From positions 31,773 to 95,772 of the forward strand of contig JAUYGY010000053.1 in the NCBI GenBank assembly GCA_030690315.1: a DNA stretch of 64,000 nt, given 5' to 3'. The stretch's first letter is position 1, and each line of letters begins with the position of its first letter. The DNA comes from Aequorivita sp. (GTDB taxonomy: Bacteria; Bacteroidota; Bacteroidia; Flavobacteriales; Flavobacteriaceae). The position numbers and the translations under genes were made by a program. The notes below the pieces were generated by a model. It was not told the DNA's origin, made no database searches, and saw nothing but the letters and a program-made list of their open reading frames with translations. Positions 33,291 through 42,167 of the stretch are shown one piece after another.

Positions 33291-34676
33291 ATGAAAACTT
33301 CAATATATACATTTTTGATAGCCTTGTTCCTCGCTGTGCCAAGCATCGCGCAGAAACAAACCCCGCCAAAAGGAGCGGAACCAAAAGATTTTACGCTTCC
33401 CAAAAAGGAAGTGATAAATCTGGATAATGGCCTGCAATTGGTAATGGTACCTTACGGAAGCATTCCAAAAGCGACCATCAGTATCACATTAAAAACTGGA
33501 AATATCAACGAAACCAAAGACCAAATTTGGCTAGCAGATTTGTTGGGAGATTTAATGAAAGAGGGCAGTACTGCTGATTATTCTGTGAAGGACAAGCTTG
33601 CCGGAATGGGTGGCAACCTTAATATTGGTGTGGGTGCGCACAATACATCCTTAAGCACTAACGTGCTTTCGGAATTTGCACCCGATGCCCTGAAAATACT
33701 TGCCGATGTTTTGGAAAATCCAAAACTGCCGCAGAGCGAATTGGATCGCCTTAAAAATAATATGAAACGAAACTTGACCGTTTCCCTTTCAACTCCCGGG
33801 GCACAGGCCCGCAAGGATTTTTTCGCGGAAATGTATCCCAACCATCCTTACGGAAGAATTTACCCAACTTCGGAACAGGTAGATTCATACACATTAAACG
33901 ATGTGAAATCCTTTTACGACGCTAATTTTGGCGCACAACGCACCACTATTTATGTAGTGGGAAATTTTGATGCCGAAAAAGTGAAGGAAGTTGTGAAAAA
34001 CCAATTGGGAGACTGGCGCAAAGGTGCAAAGGAAAATTATCCCGTAGCACAAGCCCAATCCAGCGGTAAAGTTCAAATAATTGATCGACCAGGCGCACCG
34101 CAATCCACCATTTACTATGGGCTTCCGGTGGCTGACCCTTCAAACAAGGATTATACTGCGCTGGATGTTATGAACACGCTTTTGGGCGGTTCGTTTGGGT
34201 CGCGGATTACCAGTAATATCCGTGAGGACAAGGGATATACCTATTCTCCCAGCAGTGCGTTGGTGGCCAATTACAAAAGCGGACTTTGGTATGAAAGTGC
34301 CGATGTAACCACTGAATTTACGGGTGCCTCGGTAGATGAGATTAAAAAGGAAATAGTGCGTTTGCAGACCGAAGCGCCAAGCAAAGCTGAATTGGACGGG
34401 ATGAAGAGTTACAAATCCGGACTTTACGTTTTACAGAATTCATCACCCAATGGAATTATTGGGCAGCTGAATTTTTTGGATGTCCACAATCTGGACGAAT
34501 CGTTTTTGGTGAACCAAGTGAAAAACATAAACGCCGTAACCCCACAGCAAGTGCAGGAAATGGCGAAAAAATATATCACCCCTGAAAAAATGACGCTGAT
34601 AGTAGTGGGCGATAAGGAAAAAATTAAAGACCAAGTAAAGGAAACTATTGCACAACCCGCAAAAAAAGAACAGTAA
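33291..34676 (+). CDS. M16 family peptidase, non-catalytic partner
   Basis: 461 residues with a signal peptide (FLIALFLAVPSIAQ). The fold matches its neighbour, but where HxxEH should stand the sequence reads WLADLLGDLMKEGS, so no zinc can bind. It keeps the C-terminal R/Y region (GSFGSRITSNIREDKGYTYS) used for substrate binding in the inactive subunit. It is adjacent to the active gene with no gap and probably forms a heterodimer with it. Confidence 0.9.
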   Translation: MKTSIYTFLIALFLAVPSIAQKQTPPKGAEPKDFTLPKKEVINLDNGLQLVMVPYGSIPKATISITLKTGNINETKDQIWLADLLGDLMKEGSTADYSVKDKLAGMGGNLNIGVGAHNTSLSTNVLSEFAPDALKILADVLENPKLPQSELDRLKNNMKRNLTVSLSTPGAQARKDFFAEMYPNHPYGRIYPTSEQVDSYTLNDVKSFYDANFGAQRTTIYVVGNFDAEKVKEVVKNQLGDWRKGAKENYPVAQAQSSGKVQIIDRPGAPQSTIYYGLPVADPSNKDYTALDVMNTLLGGSFGSRITSNIREDKGYTYSPSSALVANYKSGLWYESADVTTEFTGASVDEIKKEIVRLQTEAPSKAELDGMKSYKSGLYVLQNSSPNGIIGQLNFLDVHNLDESFLVNQVKNINAVTPQQVQEMAKKYITPEKMTLIVVGDKEKIKDQVKETIAQPAKKEQ

Positions 34677-34703
34677 TAGGTTAGTTTGATTTATTTGAAA
34701 ATG

Positions 34704-34733
34704 AAAAGCCCAGTGAAAGTTGGGCTTTTTTTA
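34704..34733 (+). terminator. Rho-independent terminator after the M16 pair
   Basis: AAAAGCCCA, a 7-nt loop, TGGGCTTTT and a run of T, 27 bp after the stop codon. Confidence 0.85.
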
Positions 34734-34773
34734 TTTTCCAATTTAAAATTAATTTGGGATGAATGTTGTTTAT

Positions 34774-35130
34774 TTAGCTCAGATCCCCCTTATCCAAAGT
34801 AGTATTTTTGGCTAAAAGCTTATTTGAAACTTTATAGGTAGCAGAATATAAAAGTCCAGACTGACGGGATTTGAACGTCAAAAATGCTTTTTTATACCAT
34901 TTTGGGTCCGTGGCTTTCTTTTTAAAATCATCGTGTGCGGCAACCTCAAAGGCTTCACCATTTAACCAAGACTCGATACTATAAACTCCAATTCCGAAAT
35001 GTTCAACCCTTTGAAGAACGATTTCAAAATCCGACTCAGAAAAATATGGAATGGTTTCTTTGTTTAAGCCGTCATTCAAGTTTTTCAAATCAGTAAATAC
35101 ATTTTTTTCTAAGAATTCAGTTTGTTCCAT
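34774..35130 (-). CDS. Hypothetical protein
   Basis: 118 residues, ATG at 35130. No signal peptide, no membrane segment and no recognised family. The sequence is helix-rich and charged (MEQTEFLEKNVFTDLKNLNDG...; WYKKAFLTFKSRQSG). It starts a minus-strand run of three AT-rich genes (this, CPBP, PPIase) lying between conserved secreted-protease genes, which looks like an accessory islet. Its upstream gap (35131-35293) holds no recognised feature. Confidence 0.55.
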   Translation of the reverse strand: MEQTEFLEKNVFTDLKNLNDGLNKETIPYFSESDFEIVLQRVEHFGIGVYSIESWLNGEAFEVAAHDDFKKKATDPKWYKKAFLTFKSRQSGLLYSATYKVSNKLLAKNTTLDKGDLS

Positions 35131-35293
35131 GTTGTGTTGTAAAGTTATGTGCAGGGGTTGTTGTATTTACGCACGAGCCTTCAAAAGTACAAAACTTTGC
35201 AGGAATGATTGTATGGACTTGGACAAGAGTTGCAAACTCGGATTAGCACTTAACCCAATTTACAATCTTACTTTTTTCTTTTGAAGATTCAAT

Positions 35294-36232
35294 TTATTCG
35301 GATTCCAAATATTTTACTTTTGGATAGTTTACTTTTCCATACCAACGCATCACATAAAAGGTAAGGATTAATATTGGAATTATCCATAAACTTCCTTCTG
35401 GGCCAAACTCACCTCCAGTTAAATAATCCTGGTTTGAGGTAATTGTCTGGTTTATAAGTGTTGCTTTTTTATGGCCACTTGCGGCAAACCCAAAGATGGG
35501 GCCTTGAAAGAAATTCCATCCAATATGCATCCCAATGGATAACCATAACATTTTTGTAGCCAAGTATCCAAAAATGCGTAAAAATCCAAATAAAACGATA
35601 ATGGAAGATGACAATAGACTTGCGTTCGGATTAGTGTAGTGAATTAACCCGTAAATAACGCAAGAGATGACTATAGCAGTTATTATACCCAATCCGTCCG
35701 ATAGATTTTGCAAAAGATACCCTCTGAAAACAAGTTCTTCCCAATATCCAACTAATATATGTTCCAAAAGAAGCAATAACATGGAGCCTATGGAAATAAC
35801 GCTCATAAATTGAACAAAATTAAAAGAGGATTCTGTTACTCCATTTGAATTGTCAAAATTAAAACCATTAAACTCAACATATCCTAAACCAATCATTAAT
35901 GTAAAAAATACTGCAGCCATTAAACCACTTAAAAAAAAGCCAAATAGGATATCTTGAAAACTTTTTTTATTTGCTTTCAGACCCAGAGAAACAAAAGAAC
36001 GCTTGTCTAATATTTTTCTTGCCAATGGAACGGCAATGGAAGCCCCAAGGGTTAATATTGAAACAATAATTAAGCTATAATTTTGAAGGTACTCTCTTTT
36101 TGTAATGTCGCCTAAAAGAGGTTTAATTAAGAATATGAGCGATGCAAATGCCCAAAAAATGAAAATAAAAATCAAGATTCTCCATCCAGTACGAAGTCTT
36201 TGCTCTGTTGAATTGACAAAAATATTTTTCAT
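35294..36232 (-). CDS. CPBP family intramembrane glutamic endopeptidase
   Basis: 312 residues from ATG at 36232, chosen over an upstream start that adds 19 unlike residues. About eight membrane helices. Motif 1 is WEELVFRGYLL (EExxxR-type with two Glu and Arg) and motif 2 is a membrane-embedded H-containing stretch (YGLIHYTNPNA) with a further GMHIGWNF, matching the CAAX protease/bacteriocin-processing (CPBP) family. In bacteria these are often linked to peptide maturation or immunity, but no peptide precursor was seen nearby. Confidence 0.87.
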   Translation of the reverse strand: MKNIFVNSTEQRLRTGWRILIFIFIFWAFASLIFLIKPLLGDITKREYLQNYSLIIVSILTLGASIAVPLARKILDKRSFVSLGLKANKKSFQDILFGFFLSGLMAAVFFTLMIGLGYVEFNGFNFDNSNGVTESSFNFVQFMSVISIGSMLLLLLEHILVGYWEELVFRGYLLQNLSDGLGIITAIVISCVIYGLIHYTNPNASLLSSSIIVLFGFLRIFGYLATKMLWLSIGMHIGWNFFQGPIFGFAASGHKKATLINQTITSNQDYLTGGEFGPEGSLWIIPILILTFYVMRWYGKVNYPKVKYLESE

Positions 36233-36414
36233 TGTTCCAAATTGGTTGGTGATGGTAATAGGACGATAAAGAAAAGAAAATGTTACCATTTTCTAAATTT
36301 TTATCAACATTTTAAACACTCCAAGACAATCATTATGAGATAATTAGAATAAAAATTTTCTTTTTAGAGAACGGGATTAGTGCTTTTCATAGGAAACGGT
36401 GTTGTGCTTTCGTT

Positions 36415-37287
36415 TTATTCCAGATCAAAGTTTAAAGTTTTGACATTAACACGTGCTAAATCAATCTGACTAATATTGGAGCTCTCCTTGATTTTATCAA
36501 AACATCGCGAAATAATTGATTCAATTTGGTTTGTATAATCATCTTCTAAAGTGCAATTGACGCATCTCAAGTTGTCAATAGAAACCTTAGTTAGTTCACC
36601 GTCTTTAGTCCTCATATAGGATATTAAGACGCTTATTTGTTTTTTACTCAAACTAGAATCTATAGTTTTAGAAAATTTTAAAGGTTGTATTTCAATATAC
36701 TCTAGCTCGCCAGCTTCTCTATCGTCATGATTCTTAAAAATAACAAAATGCCAATTCTTAGGTTTGAATTCTGCAGTGAAAATCTCTCCTTTCTTATGAT
36801 TTTTTACTGCATCTTCAAAGGGTCGAACCATCCGACCCTCTGGAAACCAACCAAGATCTCCTCCATTTTTTCTAGGATCCATAGAATATTTATCCGCTAT
36901 TTGGGCAAATGGAATGTCTGCATAATATTCCTTATTGATTTGTGCTTTTAATTCATTTAATTCAGATAAATCAAGCTTATCACCATCAATAAAAATATAT
37001 TTAACCTTAAATTCCTTCGTCTCAGATTTAGATAATAGCCTATAATATTTACCGTCGCCTGAATCCAATATATCCCCTATTTTTACAGTTAATAATTTAG
37101 TTGGAAAGTCTTTATTATCTGGAGTCTGAGATATCCTTCTTATCGATAAATTTTTAAATTTAGATTGCGCAATATCAGTATCAATTTGGGAATTGATACT
37201 GCCAATCAGTACTTTTAAATCCATTTCTTCTTGACTCTGGACCGTGTTTGCAGTTAAAAAAATAATCAGTAGAAAAACCTTTTTCAT
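36415..37287 (-). CDS. Periplasmic parvulin-type peptidylprolyl isomerase
   Basis: 290 residues from ATG at 37287. A signal peptide (KKVFLLIIFLTANTVQSQ) is followed by a parvulin domain around residues 95-190: PFAQIADKYSMDPRKNGGDLGWFPEGRMVRPFEDAV and KKGEIF, then a C-terminal part with a CVNC pair. PpiC/SurA-like proteins fold outer-membrane or secreted proteins. It is AT-rich compared with neighbours and its two flanks share an imperfect inverted motif around GTTGTGCTT, so it may be an acquired gene. Confidence 0.82.
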   Translation of the reverse strand: MKKVFLLIIFLTANTVQSQEEMDLKVLIGSINSQIDTDIAQSKFKNLSIRRISQTPDNKDFPTKLLTVKIGDILDSGDGKYYRLLSKSETKEFKVKYIFIDGDKLDLSELNELKAQINKEYYADIPFAQIADKYSMDPRKNGGDLGWFPEGRMVRPFEDAVKNHKKGEIFTAEFKPKNWHFVIFKNHDDREAGELEYIEIQPLKFSKTIDSSLSKKQISVLISYMRTKDGELTKVSIDNLRCVNCTLEDDYTNQIESIISRCFDKIKESSNISQIDLARVNVKTLNFDLE

Positions 37288-37307
37288 AAGCAAGTGGGTT
37301 TATATCA

Positions 37308-37429
37308 AAATGAAGCACAACGTTTAGTGCATGGCCCGTTTCGGAAAATATCCGAAGGACTTTTCCGCCGTAGCCGAAAGATAGCAAACCCGCGGGACTT
37401 TTCGGCAGAAGATTTACCAGCAATGGGCT
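37308..37429. other. Structured non-coding segment with hairpins
   Basis: The stretch contains TTTCGG..CCGAA (around 37340-37361) and GCCGAAAG..CTTTTCGGC (around 37372-37407), two nested or successive stem-loops, and begins with AAGCACAACGTTTAGTGC. The 5' flank of the PPIase at about 36400-36415 has a related inverted GTTGTGCTT motif. No coding frame is evident. It may be the end of a cassette or a decayed repeat. Confidence 0.4.
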
Positions 37430-37576
37430 TTACACCTTGGCGTCCAACAGTTTATTCTCCTCTTCCAGTGTGGCTATACGCTCTTGTAGCGACAATGTAG
37501 GGTCTGGGGCGTTGGTGGTAAAATCTGTTGGTAGCTGGGCATTTTTATTTGTGGAAAAACCTAATGCAGGATCAAT
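37430..37576 (-). pseudogene. Orphan C-terminal protein fragment with a coiled-coil tail
   Basis: The minus strand encodes a clean frame with no start codon, reading GFSTNKNAQLPTDF and then ERIATLEEENKLLDAKV before TAA. A heptad-like L/I pattern suggests a short coiled coil of the kind found at the ends of trimeric or tail-fibre-like surface proteins. Upstream it runs into the stop of the M28 peptidase gene. It is most likely a remnant of a lost gene; the parent family is not known. Confidence 0.45.
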
Positions 37577-38718
37577 TTTTTTACAACGGAAGTTTCATCA
37601 TTCTTAATAATACAATAATAAATTCCTTTATTTAAAAAACCCAAATCCAGCAAATTTTCTCCACTAGCTAGAAAAGTGGTATACACAACCTTTCCCAAAG
37701 CATCAGTTACCGTTATATTAAAAGAGGAAGTTGAGTTAAACTCAATATTCACTTTTCCGGTGGAAGGATTGGGATAAAGAACGATTGTTGAGGCAAGACT
37801 GTTTTCAGAAATGCCTAAAGTTTCCTTCGCAACTGCAAAATGCAATGCCGAGCCCAAAGCTCCTTTTGTCACTTCAAAAACATATCCTGGGTCCATGTTT
37901 TCAATAATATCGTCTGGGGAGTGGGTATAAGGCGATTCGTTTTTTTCATACAGGCCTGTAATCACTTCGCCATTGTTTTCAAATGGAACATAATCTGAAG
38001 CATAGGCAAAGGAAATCTCGGTCTGTAGGTTAGAATACAGCCCAAAACAGTTTGCCATTTCCTGTGTGGCCTGAGCTGATGCGGCGTTGTTTGAGTTGGG
38101 TGAAGATTCATCGCGCTCGCAAGTAATGGTATTGTTGTTCATTCCGGCAACGCCGCCCACTTCGTCTATATTAAAAACCAATTTAATATCCAGATTTTGA
38201 GGAATTACGGTATTGTCAACATAATATTCGCTGCCAATCAGCCCTTCTTCCTCGCCACTAAAATGAATGAACTTGATGGAATATTCGGTATCTACGTCTT
38301 TCAGCAGTCGTGCCAGTTCAAGAATCAATGCCGTTCCGCTACCATTATCGTTGGCACCGGGACCGTTCACGGTATCGTAATGCCCGTCAATTATCAAAAA
38401 AGTATTTGGGTAAACACTTCCTGTTTTGGTGACAATAATGTTTGTGGTGGTTTGCCCAAAAACATTAAAATCCTGCGTTTCAATAGCGGCATATCCCAAG
38501 GTTTGGTAGCGCTCAAGTATCCAGTTTTTCGCATCTTCAATTGCGCCGGTTCCGGGTTCTTTTACGCCAAAATCTACAAATGTTTCAAGATCATCGAGAA
38601 TGTTTGAAGCGGAAACATTCTCAACAACACTGCTGTAATAAGGGTTGAAGACCTGCGCGCTTGTGTTTAAAGCTGTGAATAGACAAAGTAAAACTGCTAA
38701 TTGGGGAAATGATTTCAT
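37561..38718 (-). CDS. Secreted M28 family zinc peptidase with T9SS sorting domain
   Basis: 385 residues from ATG at 38718, chosen because it opens a signal peptide (LAVLLCLFTALNTSAQ). The M28 aminopeptidase core has DGHYDTVNGPGANDNGSG (zinc His and Asp) and HFSGEEEGLIGSEYY (catalytic Glu and zinc Glu), with a later Asp in NIDEVGG. The last 75 residues start VLYPNPSTGKV and end VVKKLILH, a type A T9SS sorting domain, so the enzyme is exported to the surface or medium, where it would release amino acids. Confidence 0.92.
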   Translation of the reverse strand: MKSFPQLAVLLCLFTALNTSAQVFNPYYSSVVENVSASNILDDLETFVDFGVKEPGTGAIEDAKNWILERYQTLGYAAIETQDFNVFGQTTTNIIVTKTGSVYPNTFLIIDGHYDTVNGPGANDNGSGTALILELARLLKDVDTEYSIKFIHFSGEEEGLIGSEYYVDNTVIPQNLDIKLVFNIDEVGGVAGMNNNTITCERDESSPNSNNAASAQATQEMANCFGLYSNLQTEISFAYASDYVPFENNGEVITGLYEKNESPYTHSPDDIIENMDPGYVFEVTKGALGSALHFAVAKETLGISENSLASTIVLYPNPSTGKVNIEFNSTSSFNITVTDALGKVVYTTFLASGENLLDLGFLNKGIYYCIIKNDETSVVKKLILH

Positions 38719-38831
38719 TGATAGAATTAAAATTTTTGGTGAAAGTATTGTATTTTTTATTATTAAAGCTAAAGCAAGATGTGTCACTTCACATAAAATT
38801 TCAACTAATCTTTTTAAGTACTAAAAAATAG

Positions 38832-39665
38832 TTATTCAGAAATTAAAAAGCGTTTTTGGGCAACTGCATGATTATTATTTATGGACATAAAGTACATTCC
38901 TACGGGAAGTTTCTCAATTTGAAAGTCGGCTAAATTAATTTTATTAACCCCTTCATTAACTTGAATTTGCTTTGAAGCTAGTATTGCGCCATTCACATTA
39001 AATATCGAAAACAGGGTTAAACCGCTTGTTTTGCTATTTATTTCAATAATACTTTGGTTGGTGATGGGATTTGGATAAATAGTGTATGTAGATTCGTTCG
39101 TGTTAAAATCATTTACAGCGAGCGGTTGTGTAACCCTAACCATATTCATAACTACAGGAGTTATGGGTCTGTCATTTCCATCAACGGGAACGTTTTCAAT
39201 CAATTCAACAATATCCCAACCTGTAATTACTTCGCCAAATACAGGATGTGCAGATGAAAGTGGCGGTTTATCAAAATCTAAAAAAATGTTATCATTAAGA
39301 TTAATAAAGAATTGACTTCCACCAGAATTTGGTTGTCCAGTATTTGCCATAGAAAGTGTTCTTTCAACATTTGAGAGGCCTGTAACAAATTCATCTGGAA
39401 TGGTATATCCGGGGCCGCCGCTGCCGGTTCCTGTAGGGTCTCCACCTTGAACTACAAAATTTGAAATCACGCGATGAAAAATAATACCATCATAAAATTC
39501 CTGTTCCACTAAGCTTAAGAAATTACCCACAGTTATAGGCATTTGGCTATCATAAAGTTCCACTTCAAAATCGCCCAATGTTGTGTAAAAAGTAACGACT
39601 GTTTGTGATTTTGCAGTTCCATAAGTACAAATGATAAAAAGGAAATAAAGTAATGTTTTTTTCAT
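38832..39665 (-). CDS. Secreted cyclophilin-type peptidylprolyl isomerase with T9SS sorting domain
   Basis: 277 residues. Signal peptide at the start (LLYFLFIICTYGTAKS). The cyclophilin core has IIFHRVISNFVVQGGDPTGTGSGGPGY and GGSQFFINLNDN with the usual Arg and Phe/Gln active-site residues. The C-terminus carries YTIYPNPITNQS and ends RFLISE, a type A T9SS domain. A surface-exported cyclophilin is common in flavobacteria and may help fold or process exported enzymes. It lies next to the M28 peptidase gene on the same strand. Confidence 0.9.
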   Translation of the reverse strand: MKKTLLYFLFIICTYGTAKSQTVVTFYTTLGDFEVELYDSQMPITVGNFLSLVEQEFYDGIIFHRVISNFVVQGGDPTGTGSGGPGYTIPDEFVTGLSNVERTLSMANTGQPNSGGSQFFINLNDNIFLDFDKPPLSSAHPVFGEVITGWDIVELIENVPVDGNDRPITPVVMNMVRVTQPLAVNDFNTNESTYTIYPNPITNQSIIEINSKTSGLTLFSIFNVNGAILASKQIQVNEGVNKINLADFQIEKLPVGMYFMSINNNHAVAQKRFLISE

Positions 39666-39815
39666 GATGTTTAAGTTTGGTTTATTTTTTTAAATATATG
39701 CGATTTATTTGTGATAAGGTAACGATGCCACAACAAATTAAAATATACAAGATGGTATTTAAATTATTCAATCAGCAGATATTGGCAAAAGATAAAAGGT
39801 TTTTGGATTCAAGAA

Positions 39816-41921
39816 TTAAGAAATATAATTCCAAATATTCCGATACTTCACCAGCTGTGCATACGTATTTTTAATGGGCAGATTTTCTTCGGATGCTAGG
39901 TTGGGGTCGGCTTTTAGGGTTTGCATTGCATAGCTTCGGGCAATCTTTAATATTTCGGAATCCTTTATTATATCAGCAATGCGAAGGTTTAACACCCCGC
40001 TTTGTTGGGTGCCCATCATATCGCCCGGGCCGCGCAGTTTTAGATCAACTTCGGCAATTTCAAAACCGTCGCTGGTGCGCACCATGGTTTCCAAACGCAT
40101 CTTGGCATCTGCGGAAAGTTTGTGGCCGGTCATTAAAATACAATAGCTCTGCTCTGCACCACGGCCAACCCTTCCGCGCAATTGGTGCAACTGTGAAAGG
40201 CCGAAGCGTTCCGCACTTTCAATAATCATTACACTTGCATTGGGGACATCAACCCCCACTTCTATTACGGTGGTGGCGACCATTATTTGTGTTTCGCCTT
40301 TTATGAAGCGGTTCATTTCATACTCTTTGTCGGCCGATTTCATTTGCCCATGCACTATGGAAACTTGATACTCGGGTAGGGGAAATTCGCGTACAATACT
40401 TTCATATCCATCCTTCAAATCCTTGTAATCCATCGTCTCACTTTCCTGTATCAAAGGGTACACGATATACACCTGCCTGCCCTTTGCAATTTCGTCTCTA
40501 ATAAAGCGAAAAACCTTGAGTCTATTTGCATCAAAACGGTGCACGGTTTTGATGTCTTTTCTACCCGGTGGAAGCTCATCAATTACACTAATATCGAGGT
40601 CGCCATAAACGCTCATGGCAAGGGTGCGGGGGATGGGGGTGGCGGTCATTACAAGCACGTGTGGCGGGTACTCATTTTTATGCCATAATTTGCTGCGTTG
40701 CTCCACTCCAAAACGGTGTTGCTCGTCCACAATTGCAAGCCCTAAATTTTTAAATTTTACCTTATCTTCGAGTAGGGCATGGGTACCAATTAAGATATCC
40801 AATTCACCATTTTCAAGTTTTTCGTGAATCTCTCGTCTCTTTGAAGTTTTGGTTGATCCAGTTAATATTTCAATACTGGTGTTCAGTCTTTTACATAGGC
40901 CAACTAAACCATTATAGTGTTGGACTGACAAAATTTCAGTCGGAGCCATTAAACAGGCTTGAAAACCGTTGTCAATAGCTATTAACATTGACATTAGCGC
41001 CACTATGGTCTTCCCCGAACCTACATCGCCCTGCAAAAGCCGGTTCATCTGTGCGTTGCTCCCCAAATCGTTACGGATTTCCTTGATTACCCGCTTCTGC
41101 GCTTCGGTCAATTCAAAGGGTAAATGCTCCGAAAAAAAGGTGTTGAAATTGTGCCCAATTTTATCAAAAGTATAGCCCTTAATTTTCGATTTATGGATGA
41201 GGTTTTTCCGAATTAATTGCAGTTGGATATAGAACAATTCCTCAAACTTTAATCGGTATTGTGCCCGTGCCAAATGTGCTTGACTTATCGGAAAATGGAT
41301 GTTGAAAAGTGCCTCCTTTTTTGAGGCCAATTTCAGCTGTTCCAAAAGCGGTTTTGAGAGAGTCTCGGCGAAGGCGTTTTTGCTCTCCAAAAACAGTTGT
41401 TGCATCAGCCCATTTATCACCCTATTTGTGATCCCGCTGTTTCCCAATTTTTCGGTGGAAGGATAGACCGGTTGCATGGCAGAGCGGATGCTTTTTTCAT
41501 GTGCTTCCAACAATTCCATTTCAGGATGCGGCATCGAGAAACTGTTGTTGAAATAATTCGTTTTTCCGAAGATTACATACGGAACATTCAATTTCAAATT
41601 TTCCCGAATCCACTTTTGCCCGCGAAACCAAACCAACTCCATTGTGCCTGTTTCATCAATAAATGTGGCGACCAAACGTTTTCCGCGCTTTTGTTCAACT
41701 GTTTTTATGTGTGTTATTTTTCCAATTATCTGAACTTCTGCATTGGTTTGCTGTAATTGGGCTATTTTGTAATACTGCGTTCTATCGAGATAACGATTTG
41801 GAAAAAGGTTCAGCAAATCCTGAAAGGTGTGGATGCCCAGCTCCTTTTTCAGCAAATCAGCCCGGTTGGGGCCGACGCCTTTAAGATAGTCTATTGGAGT
41901 TTGCAGAAAATTGGCATTCAT
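39816..41921 (-). CDS. recG: ATP-dependent DNA helicase RecG
   Basis: 701 residues. It remodels stalled replication forks and branched DNA. The N-terminal wedge domain (LKGVGPNRADLLKKELGI, OB fold to about residue 150) is followed by helicase motifs: LLQGDVGSGKTIVAL (Walker A), DEQHRFGVEQR (DEQH), MTATPIPRTLA, then IEVGVDVPNASVMIIE and QLRGRVGRG in the second domain. All are intact. The length matches the family. It is divergent from a small gene cassette at 41985. Confidence 0.96.
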   Translation of the reverse strand: MNANFLQTPIDYLKGVGPNRADLLKKELGIHTFQDLLNLFPNRYLDRTQYYKIAQLQQTNAEVQIIGKITHIKTVEQKRGKRLVATFIDETGTMELVWFRGQKWIRENLKLNVPYVIFGKTNYFNNSFSMPHPEMELLEAHEKSIRSAMQPVYPSTEKLGNSGITNRVINGLMQQLFLESKNAFAETLSKPLLEQLKLASKKEALFNIHFPISQAHLARAQYRLKFEELFYIQLQLIRKNLIHKSKIKGYTFDKIGHNFNTFFSEHLPFELTEAQKRVIKEIRNDLGSNAQMNRLLQGDVGSGKTIVALMSMLIAIDNGFQACLMAPTEILSVQHYNGLVGLCKRLNTSIEILTGSTKTSKRREIHEKLENGELDILIGTHALLEDKVKFKNLGLAIVDEQHRFGVEQRSKLWHKNEYPPHVLVMTATPIPRTLAMSVYGDLDISVIDELPPGRKDIKTVHRFDANRLKVFRFIRDEIAKGRQVYIVYPLIQESETMDYKDLKDGYESIVREFPLPEYQVSIVHGQMKSADKEYEMNRFIKGETQIMVATTVIEVGVDVPNASVMIIESAERFGLSQLHQLRGRVGRGAEQSYCILMTGHKLSADAKMRLETMVRTSDGFEIAEVDLKLRGPGDMMGTQQSGVLNLRIADIIKDSEILKIARSYAMQTLKADPNLASEENLPIKNTYAQLVKYRNIWNYIS

Positions 41922-41935
41922 AAAACGAAAATACT

Positions 41936-41960
41936 AATTCCCGCGAAGGCAGGAATCACA
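41936..41960. repeat. Short palindromic repeat (REP-like)
   Basis: ATTCCCGCGAAGGCAGGAAT is an imperfect hairpin of the common interspersed type seen in many bacterial genomes. It lies in the short divergent gap between recG and the small gene at 41985. Confidence 0.6.
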
Positions 41961-41984
41961 ACCAAGAATTATTATCTTTAACCT

Positions 41985-42167
41985 ATGGAAATTAAATTTA
42001 CTACAAAGGAAGAGAGTAAAAAGCTACAAGAGGCTGAATTTTTGGCACTTTCCGGCGCTGAACGGGTTTTTGCTTTTTTTAAGCTTTGCTATGAAATGCG
42101 GGATTTTCCTTCAAAAGAATCTTCAGAAAAAAAAGATAATTTTATCATTGAATTTAAAAATAGATGA
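41985..42167 (+). CDS. Small partner protein of a nucleotidyltransferase (antitoxin-like)
   Basis: 60 residues, ATG at 41985. MEIKFTTKEESKKLQEAEFLALSGAERVFAFF then a Lys/Ser tail ending NFIIEFKNR. The gene overlaps the next one by 4 bp (ATGA), and the pairing of a roughly 60-residue protein of this sort with a GGGAVNFHGY nucleotidyltransferase recurs in Bacteroidota. It may act as an antitoxin or cofactor; this is inference from arrangement. Confidence 0.6.
   Translation: MEIKFTTKEESKKLQEAEFLALSGAERVFAFFKLCYEMRDFPSKESSEKKDNFIIEFKNR

Noticed and set aside
37308..37429. Integron attC site behind the PPIase gene
   Set aside because: Hairpins and an AACGTTTAG motif are present, but the RYYYAAC/GTTRRRY core pair does not fit.
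39677..39874. Plus-strand frame overlapping the end of recG
   Set aside because: It overlaps the recG C-terminus in the opposite strand, has no family resemblance and a weak start; most of it is AT-rich gap sequence.
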